From contig JADNRX010000230.1 in assembly GCA_015501595.1 (NCBI GenBank), positions 24,309-88,308 on the forward strand: a stretch of DNA of 64,000 nt. Direction: 5' to 3'. Position 1 is the first letter of the stretch; each line of letters begins with the position of its first letter. This DNA comes from Hymenopellis radicata. Taxonomy: Eukaryota > Basidiomycota > Agaricomycetes > Agaricales > Physalacriaceae. The notes beneath the pieces were generated by a model. That model did not search any database. It saw only the letters and a program-made list of their open reading frames with translations, and was not told where the DNA came from. Position numbers and translations under genes: made by a program. Positions 56,263-64,000 of this stretch are shown here, piece by piece.

Positions 56263-57767
56263 ATGGCACGGGTACCTTTTATCGGCCGCCTTTCTGTGCG
56301 CGAGCACGTCTGGCTCGTACTTGGCTTCCTGTTCCTCGCGGTCGAAGGCTTGCTGAGCCTCATCATTCTTTGCCTGCCCAAGCCAGTAATAAACTGGTTC
56401 TACAAGCGCTCGCGCTACATTTTCAACAACTACATTGTACGGCAGCCAAAGACTCATACGGAGGAGCGTGCGGCGTCGGACCGCGTCCTGCGTGCGATGG
56501 ACTTTCAGGAGCTCTGCGATATTTACGGGTACACACCAGAGGAGCACGTAGTGCTGACCAAGGACGGCTATCTTCTCGGTCTCCATCGTCTTCCGTCCAG
56601 GGCTGGCAAGCAGAAGACCAGTCCCGGCACGAGTACTGGCAAACCGGTCGTGTACCTCCACCATGGGCTCTTGATGAACAGCGAAATTTGGATATGCCTG
56701 ACTGACGCTGAGCGTTGTCTTCCGTTCAGGCTGGTAGAGGCTGGGTACGATGTCTGGTTAGGCAACAACCGGTGCGTGATTTCGTCTTTTGGATCTACCC
56801 CTTATCTAACTTTGTCACAGAGGCAATAAATACTCTAAAAAATCGATTCATTATAATCCGAACTCCACAAAATTCTGGGACTTTAGGTGAGTTTCATGCG
56901 CTTCACCAAGGCGATCCCTACTAATTGGTTTACAGCATTGATGATTTTGCATGGCACGATATACCCGATTCAATACAATACATTCTCGACACGACGAAAG
57001 CAGCCAAGGTCAACTATATTGGCTTCAGTCAAGGGACTGCGCAAGCCTTTGCCGCACTCAGCATCCATCCTCAGCTCAATGAACGCATCAGCGTATTTAT
57101 CGCCCTTGCTCCTGCCATGAGTCCTGCCGGACTTTCCCAGCCGATCGTAGACGCTCTTATGAAGACCAACCCCACACTCCTCTTCTTATTCTTCGGCCGA
57201 AAATCTATCTTCTCGTCCGCCATCATGTGGCAGGCCATCCTTTACCCACCCATTTTCGCCAGCGTCATTGACCAGTGTCTCATCCTTCTTTTCAATTGGC
57301 GCAGTGCCAACATCTCTTGGTATCAGAAAATTTGCGCATACGCTCATCTCTACTCGTTCGCGTCGACGAAGGCTGTGGTGCACTGGTTCCAGATCATGCG
57401 CAATGCATCATTTTTGATGTACGATGACGATACGACGAGCATGTCTCCTGTGGCGCGGACGTCTGTTCGGACTTACAAGCCAGCGCGTTTCCCCACAAAG
57501 AACATCGTGACCCCGATCGTGTTGATGTATGGAGATCAAGATAGTCTGGTGGATATCCATGTCATGGTGGATCAGCTGCCCAAGCATACAGTGGTCAGAA
57601 GGTTGGAGGGTTATGAGCACCTAGACATTTTGTGGGGTAAGGATGTTGACAAGGACGTGATTCCGCACGTGTTGGATACGCTGAAGGCGTATCAGCCGAC
57701 GAAAAACGGAAAGTCGCATATTAACGGACTAATGGACGACTCTGCATCAGTTGTTTCGGATTATTAG
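56263..57767 (+). CDS. Acid-lipase-like alpha/beta hydrolase, steryl ester hydrolase type (TGL1/YEH)
   Basis: The ATG at 56263 begins MARVPFIGRLSVREHVWLVL, with a membrane span (GFLFLAVEGLLSLIILCLP) as in yeast steryl ester hydrolases. AB-hydrolase-associated lipase motifs: FQELCDIYGYTPEEHVVLTK, DGYLLGLHRLP, KPVVYLHHGLLMNSEIW, AGYDVWLGNNRGNKYSKKS, FSIDDFAWHDIPDSIQYIL, and nucleophile elbow YIGFSQGTAQAFAAL (GFSQG). Charge relay Asp and His are in VLMYGDQDSLVD and LEGYEHLDILWG. Only two introns of about 45-60 nt near residues 170-190. Length about 460 aa. Role: hydrolysis of sterol esters or triacylglycerol at lipid droplets or the plasma membrane. All catalytic residues present. Confidence 0.92.
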
Positions 57768-57919
57768 TTATAAACTCTCGCATACTGTACACTTAATATT
57801 TACAATAGTTCTGGTAACGCGAGGACGATTTGTTCAGACGCCACGAAAGTCATGTGAGCGTGAGTCTATTGAATTTAAATTCAATCTGTCCATCTTACCA
57901 CCATCATCAAAATTCCAAA

Positions 57920-58946
57920 ATGCAAGTGACTCCGCAAGATATGTCGGTATGTTGCGCGTCGCCCTGAGTAAGGAATACAAATAATCACCGTCTAGCGCAG
58001 GTACATCGCGATGCGCTTTTCGCTCGACTAGACAGTTCAGCCGCCGCCTTCGAAAAACAGATTTCATCTTCAATGAGCAGTCTCTATATACCGCAAGATC
58101 AAGCACTTCTAGACTTTCTACAGGATGGTGGCATTCCAATTCCTTCGTGTGTGCTTTCTTCGTTTTCATTTGTAAAGCTGACAGGAATACAGCATCGAAG
58201 AGATGGAAGCGGACCTAGCACGAACGATGGACTTGCCAGAGATAGAGAAGCGTCTTGCCGTGCTGAAAGAGGAACACGAGAAGAATATGGAAAACCTGAT
58301 AAACAGGCAGGCTTGGAATTACGAGCAGGAGCAAATGGACAAGTACAAGGCGGTCGAAGGCGCACTCCAACAGGCTGGCGTTAACCCAGAAGAGGAAACA
58401 CTCGAAACCGTCCTCGCCTTTGAAGACAAGCTCTCCGTTCGTCTTGATTGCTCGCCGAATCTGTATGATACTCATGGTGATCATCTCTCAGGAAATCTAT
58501 GATGACAAGTTCGAAGCTGCCACTACGCGTCTTATGCACAAATGGGAAGCCGACATCATCGAGGAACGCACTGCTTACGAGGAGCGTGTCGCACCGCTGC
58601 TAACACAGAAAGAACGTTTCGAGCAAGCGCCCACGGGCACGCAGCCGGCGATAATGTTCCCGTTCCCGCAATCTGTGAAGGACTTCAATGAGCTGAACCC
58701 GGCGGCGAAGCTGCGTGTGGCGCAGTTCCTGCAGGCGCAGCCGACGCGGGCGGAGCAGATGGCGGCAGAGCAGAATTGGAAGTTTGAGGTTAACAAGTTG
58801 AAATCCCTTTATGCTTCAGATGTTCGTGTCTTGCTTGAGTGTCCGTCGAATTTGCTGACCAACTTTGACAGGCGTTGTTCAAATCCGAAGTCGGGTCTCT
58901 TGTGGTGCAGAGTCGGCTCGCAGTCGCTGATCCTCGGAAACGGTGA
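57920..58946 (+). CDS. Hypothetical coiled-coil protein
   Basis: The ATG at 57920 (AAAATG) starts MQVTPQDMS; after an intron VHRDALFARLDSSAAAFEKQ, then LDFLQDGGIPIP. The next exon is a charged helix: SIEEMEADLARTMDLPEIEK, KEEHEKNMENLINRQAWNYE, then IYDDKFEAATTRLMHKWEAD, IIEERTAYEERVAPLLTQKE. Then FPFPQSVKDFNELNPAAKLR and VAQFLQAQPTRAEQMAAEQN. The last exon (LFKSEVGSLVVQSRLAVADP) ends at TGA 58944-58946. Four introns give a consistent frame and about 250 aa. The middle third is probably coiled coil. No family recognised, although clean splicing and composition make it a real gene. It starts about 150 nt after the lipase stop. Confidence 0.65.
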
Positions 58947-59449
58947 ACAGTCGTGACACCATGTTTGTATCGTTATAACCTGCTAGATCTCTGTACCACC
59001 GCCCTATACCAACTTTCTTGTGTAGCAAACAGTCTCCTCTCTTCTCTCACAATCAAGTGTCATAGAAACATGTTCGAGGTGGGTGCAAGTCGCGCTACTG
59101 TAGTAGTCGCATTTTCGTATCGGTCTCTCCCCGAAAGCATTAGATCCCTCTTTACATGTTCGGACAATGCCGTTCACACCAATTGTGGTCTAATTAAAGT
59201 CTAAAAGTCTCAAGCTGAAATAAGGGCAGCGAGCAACAGAATTAAGATTAACCTTGAGTTCCACGAGCAATACGATGTGTAGGTAGGGTGTTTATAACGA
59301 GTGTAAAAAAGTCCCTTCAAAGCATAGGTAGGATAATAGTAGAAGAAAAACAAGAGAGAGAGAAAAATGCATACAAAATCAGCAAGATGATAGCGTTATT
59401 ACTTCAAGTTCCAGTCTAATACATCGCAAAAAAAACCTCCAGGGCTTTT
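58947..59449. other. Intergenic region between convergent genes
   Basis: About 500 nt with A-rich runs, containing the 3' ends of the coiled-coil and kinase genes. No gene seen. Confidence 0.5.
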
Positions 59450-62400
59450 CTACGACTGCGATTGCGGGAGACGCGGCGTAGGCGAAAACAGCGAAAACAC
59501 CTTCTCCGCGTTCTCCTTGTATTTCTTCAGCTTCTTGCCCTTCTTCTCGCCAGAGTATTCCATGTCCGAGTGCCTCGCCAGCTCCAGCGCACTGGGCACG
59601 TTCACCGTGTCAGACTGGTCCGACAAGCTGGGCGTGCCGCCAACGGACGTCGCGGACTCCTTCGACTTGAGCGACGGAGACGAAGCGGGCAGCGAGGGCG
59701 AGGGCGTCGTCATGCCCATGCTCGACCGGCTCGAGCTCGATGTCACCGAGCGAGCAGTCACACTGCTGTTCTTGCTCGAATACGACGACGGCGGAGTCTT
59801 GGGTTTCAAGAACTGCCTCGGCTTCCTGAACGTCAGGCCCTGATTCCGTCCACGACGCTGCGTCGGACTCGGAGAGTCTGCTTGCTCGACCGAGGCGCGT
59901 TCCGACGCACCAGACACGCTCCGGTGTGTCGGGGTCGACGCTTTGCGGAACACCGCGAGCCTGTATCGATCAACCACACCGCGCGCAAAGAGACTGGTCC
60001 CCTTGTTGTTGCCATTGCGATCCTCGCCGTCCCCAGCTTCCACAAAGTCCCAGTCATCATCTTCCTCGTCATGCTCCGTGATCGCACCATCGTCGCCAGC
60101 GTCTGAGAGATACTGGTCAAGCGCATGGACGCCCGACTTCTCACGGCGAGGCTTGGAAAGACGGTTGAGCGCCTTGTTGACGGGCTTGCCGTTTGTATTA
60201 GCAGGCCGCCGAGCTTGCTCATCGATCTCCACGGTCTTCCGGGGTTTACTCTCCGGGGGCGCAATCGTAACCGTCTTCGTCGGTTTCTCGACAGGTGTTG
60301 GAGGTAGTTCAGGAAGGGTAGGACTCGTCGGCGAGTCAGGCAGAGGAGGCAGTACGTCGTCGGGAGGTAACGTGGTCGGACGGGCTTCAGGCGTCTTGGG
60401 TTCACCCAACTCCGCGTCTGCCGATTCCAGCGAATCAGCAACTGATTCAGGAGCCCCAGGCTCAAGGCCAAGACCCTTCAGAGCCAATGCCTCTTCTTCA
60501 TCCTCATCTGTTTCCTCTTCGCTGCTCTCGTCTTCATCCTCGTCATCAAGAAGCACAGAGTGACGACCTTTGAACGAGTATCCGTCGAAAACATCAACCG
60601 AGTCCGCCTCGATCATGCGCGACCGTGAATTGGGTACCACAGAGGAGCTACGCGACTGAGAGGGCGTCGTGTTAGTCTCATCCCCGTCTGTGCGGTCGGT
60701 GTCCGTATGCTCATTATCCTGATCGGTATCCGTCTGATCGTTACCGTCAAACTCGTCAAGGACGGGCTCCATGTCGAGGAATGTATCATCGAAATTCTGG
60801 GTATCACTTGCGTTCTTCGTAGGAGGAATGTACGGGGCTGTAATCAGTCAGCATCGCTTCTTGGGAAGAAGGAGGGAGATGAGACATACGTATATAGCGT
60901 TTATAATATACATGGGACCAATCAATCATCGAAAAGTACGGATGCCGTTTTATTCTGGGCTCGCACATTCGTAGGCTGGGATTGCGTTGAAGTAACTACA
61001 GAAAAATCAGAATCTACAATCAAGACCTAGAAGAGAGGAAACATACACCTCGGATCAAACTCTTGGTGTCCTGGTCAAGAGCCCTGTCATCCGGAAAAAC
61101 GAGTTCATCTTGAAGAACACGAACATACATGTCCGAATGATTACTAGCATAGAACGGCGTCTGCATAACAGTTAGCAAAAGCACCGGATGTACTTGTGGA
61201 AGGCTTACAATTCCCGTAAGCATCTCAAACAACATGGTCCCGAAGCTCCACCAATCGACTTCGTACGAATACGATAAGCCCTGGATAACTTCCGGAGCCA
61301 AATACTCCGCGGTACCACAGAACGTCGCCGTCATGTCGTTATGGCCGACAGGAGCGCCCGGCCATCCAGCCGCAAGCTCCCCACCTTTCTCCACTTTCAT
61401 CCATGGCGGCGAGATAGGCGTTGAGGGAGTCTCAGAGCCGCTTCGACCAGATGGAGTTGGAGGCGCAGTCGCTACTGACACGCGTCGGGGAAACTCCTTC
61501 GAGAGGCCAAAGTCGGTCAGCACTATATGCCCGTCCTGACCAATCAGAATATTCTCGGGTTTGAGGTCGCGATAGATGACACCAGCAGCGTGAAGGCCTT
61601 CGACACCCTCAACAATCTCGGCGGCGTAGAATCGGGCGCGGTCTCGTCCTAGGCGGCCCCATCTAGCCAGTTGAGTGGCTAAATCACCTCCGGGGTGGAA
61701 ATCCTGTTGGAATAACTGAGTATATGCACACCACATCATTGAACAAGCTTACCATGACGAGGAACAAATTCTCCTTGTCGTGGAAACTCCACCAAAGCTT
61801 CACAACAAACGGATCCTTCGACTCCGCGGCCATACGTTTGAGTACTGCCTGCTCCGTCAATGTATGCTGGAGTTCCTGGTGGGCCAAGACATGGCGCTTG
61901 GTGATGGCCTTCAAAGCGTACAAGTCCGACGAGGATTTGTGGCGCACGAGTAAGACTTTCCCTGCACATCCCTTGCCCAGCACCCGCATCATCTCAAAGT
62001 CATCAATCACCACCTTGCGACTCTTTCTCTTTGGGTCAACAGACATCGAGCGTTTCTTCTTGGGCTTTGGAACGCCAGAGGCTGATGATTCATCACCAGT
62101 TTCCCTGTCGGTCTGAGACGAAGCGCCGTCCTGATTGAGGGAGGAAGACGTGAACGCGCGAGAAAGGCGTGCAGATGTGTCTGGGTCCGCGGAACGCGAC
62201 CGATGGAGGCGGTTAGAGGGTGCTTCTGTGACGGGAGTCTTTGGGGATTCCTCGTCCGCTGGCAGAGGGGGTTCCTCAGCGACCGGCTGCTGAGCTTGAT
62301 TTAAGGGCTCGAACTCAGCATACTTTCCGATGTCCTTCTGCTCCTGGACATCTTGAGTTGACTGGGCATGCTCCTTCTCCGCTGTCGGTGATTCCTGCTC

Positions 62401-63136
62401 ATCTATGCTTGCGTCTCGCACAGATTCCTCCCGAGTTTTCTCCTTTCCAGACAATGGCTGGCCGACATGAGCCGCAAGGTCGGAGCGCACACGCTTGATC
62501 GCCCGTTCCACGCGAACGCTCTCTAGATCGTCGGTGCGCACCCTGACAAAACGTTTCCAGACGCGAGCCTGCCGCAGTGCAGGGGTGTTGGATATGGTCG
62601 TGAGATAGCTAGCGAGCGCGGTGCTGTTTACGGCCGCGGGGAGGGTAGCAGTGATGGCGCTCGGCGTAAAGGACTGAAAAGGATCGCCTTGTTCCTTGGA
62701 GGGCGACGCGATTGGTGAGGTAAAGGCAGATGGCGCGGTGCTGATGCTGCCGTTCGAACGCCTGGTCTTGTTGGCGTGAGGGGAGGCCAGCCGCGACAGA
62801 GTGTTGAGAAAGTTGGACTTTCGTTTCTGCGGCATATTCATGACAGCATTGGCGTCAAGAGGAAGGTCGGGAACCTTGACATTCGGGTGATTGTCGCGCA
62901 GCTTGGCGTCGAGCTCTACGATTTCCATCGCGGTCCGAGTCAAAGTAATATTATGGGTCGGTGCTGGCAAGTTATGAATGGACGAGCTGCGCCCAAAAGA
63001 AGTGAAACTTACTCTTTATGTAAAGGCTGTATGAACGGGTATCATGAGGGGATTCGGCGACGCTGACGCTCCAAGGACCGTCTTCAGCGTCGATGCGCAC
63101 GGGAGCGCGTCGATTCTGAGGGAGATCGGACATCAT
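59450..63136 (-). CDS. AGC-family Ser/Thr kinase with N-terminal PX-like domain and long acidic tail
   Basis: The ATG at 63136 starts MMSDLPQNRRAPVRIDAEDG. A PX-like region follows: SYSLYIKTPTHNITLTRTAM, EIVELDAKLRDNHPNVKVPD. It is interrupted by about 70 disordered residues before LASYLTTISNTPALRQARVW. The kinase has LGKGCAGKV (Gly loop), YALKAI (Lys), VIYRDLKPENI, LTDFGLSKEF, an inserted Ser/Pro-rich stretch of about 45 residues, then MTATFCGTAEYLAPEVI (T-loop) and VDWWSFGTMLFEMLTGI. The AGC tail reads LLQRNPSLRM, IKRHPYFSMIDW, IPPYIPPTKNASDTQNFDDT and a hydrophobic motif FDGYSF. The C-terminal about 350 residues are disordered and acidic (DDEDEDESSEEETDEDEEEA). Over 1,000 aa. Probable endosomal lipid-linked signalling kinase (inference from PX). 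Confidence 0.88.
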
Positions 63137-64000
63137 GGTGAGGGACTGTTGTCAAAGAAAAGCAAGTGACTGTATGTTGATATCGATGGACTCGAGAAAC
63201 TGTTGGCTGCGGTCCTGTGCTGTAACTTTGAGCCCTTGTCGCTGCTCGATGGGACTATGTAGTCAGACAACGGCCGATAAAAGGCAGCAAACGCACCGTT
63301 TCTAGCGTAAAAGACGACAATCCAGTCCCTTCAGAAAAGAATGGAAACCCCCCAAAAAATGGATAATGAAGGAAAGGGCTGTGGTTGAACGGAACAACCG
63401 TAGAAAACGTGTTCTACCACAAGCTTATTGGCCGTTGCCTCGTGGTGATCGCCTCTAGGGATTCTCGTCGCTGTCTATGGTAATGTCCAACAGAAAAAAA
63501 AGGAGTGGAAAGAGCGGTGTTATGACTAGTGCAGAAAATTTGGTGGTGGTCGTGGTGGTTGACAAGTTGGAACTCAGAATCGCCACGATCGGCAAACGGA
63601 ATCAAATCCGGCGCATGGCTAAATGTGGGAATGGCGCTCCACTCGGGCCAGCGGGCTTCATTGTTGTCGCGTAGTTGTTACTGGTGCAACACAACGACCA
63701 ACTGTGTGTGAGAGAACAGCATAGATAGTGGGTTCAAAGTCACTGGCATAGAAAGAAATCTCGTTCATGTGATACACTTGCATGGTGATAGGCAGCATGA
63801 ATGGTAGCGCGTTAGATACTGATTATGGGATATATACAAAGACAGAGCCTGTTCATTAGCGGAGTTGTACTTTCCGACAAAGTGTACAGACACGCCTTCG
63901 GAGTAGATGGATTGTACTGCATGTGTACAGGGTTAGCCCAACTTCAAAGAAGAATGAAAAGAACGGTGAACCCAACCATTGTGAGATAGGGGGTATCTTG
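63137..64000. other. Upstream region of the kinase, no further gene seen
   Basis: About 860 nt to the right edge. It contains short frames only (for example 63477-63674), without domain or splice support. The kinase promoter should lie here. Confidence 0.5.

Noticed and set aside
59462..60106. Arg/Leu-rich 214-codon plus-strand frame, and a 212-codon alternative minus frame at 59833-60471
   Set aside because: Both are shadows of the acidic and basic low-complexity C-terminus of the kinase gene.
1..64000. tRNA or 5S rRNA genes
   Set aside because: I scanned for B-box-like GGTTCGANTCC and found only isolated partial matches (for example near 5050 and 22308) without a cloverleaf; TFIIIA itself is encoded here but no 5S gene was seen.

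Overview
This is eukaryotic nuclear DNA from a filamentous basidiomycete, most likely a mushroom-forming Agaricomycete. Genes are split by many short introns of about 45-65 nt (mostly GT-AG). The coding set includes a DUF6535-type membrane protein and a plant-matter-degrading secretome: AA9 LPMO, laccase, GMC oxidase, GH35, two GH28 polygalacturonases and GH15-CBM20. No species can be named from the sequence alone. I saw no tRNA, rRNA or CRISPR. All gene models are hand-spliced by eye: cores are firmer than ends.

Layout. 1-2 kb: 5' part of an RNA-dependent RNA polymerase cut by the left edge. 2-5 kb: a minisatellite, a cluster of short inverted repeats, and an AA9 LPMO whose 3' end runs into that cluster. 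5.3-9.4 kb: an NAD(P)-binding epimerase-like gene and a stand-alone shikimate kinase/dehydroquinase/shikimate dehydrogenase protein that lacks the first two AROM domains. 10.5-18 kb: a cyclin-like gene, a large DUF6535 gene, a small orphan gene and a decayed partial copy of the cyclin-gene 5' region. 18.4-22.2 kb: glucosamine-6-phosphate deaminase, divergent from an IMPACT-family gene, then a type II membrane protein. 22.5-29.3 kb: GMC oxidoreductase and membrane-anchored GH35 beta-galactosidase. 29.3-31.8 kb: gene-poor and dense in palindromes, with a probable non-autonomous transposon. 31.9-35.8 kb: dihydroflavonol-reductase-like gene and laccase. 37-45 kb: BTB/POZ nuclear protein, malate synthase, GET1, a gene remnant and L-fuconate dehydratase. 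45-53.3 kb: two paralogous polygalacturonases in opposite orientation, separated by a 611-bp giant inverted repeat, the TFIIIA gene and a membrane protein. 53.7-64 kb: glucoamylase, steryl ester hydrolase/lipase, a coiled-coil protein and a PX-AGC kinase.

How the genes fit together. The secreted enzymes act on cellulose (AA9), lignin and phenolics (laccase; the GMC oxidase as an H2O2 source), pectin (GH28), galactosides (GH35) and starch (GH15). Inside the cell, GlcN6P deaminase, L-fuconate dehydratase and malate synthase could channel amino sugars, deoxy sugars and C2 units into central metabolism. They are not one co-directional cluster, so this is a shared lifestyle rather than a demonstrated operon-like unit.

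The points most worth a second look are the truncated AROM-like protein with a lost dehydroquinase histidine, the giant hairpin in a genome that encodes an RdRP, the repeat-altered AA9 C-terminus, the decayed cyclin copy, and the palindrome-dense transposon region.
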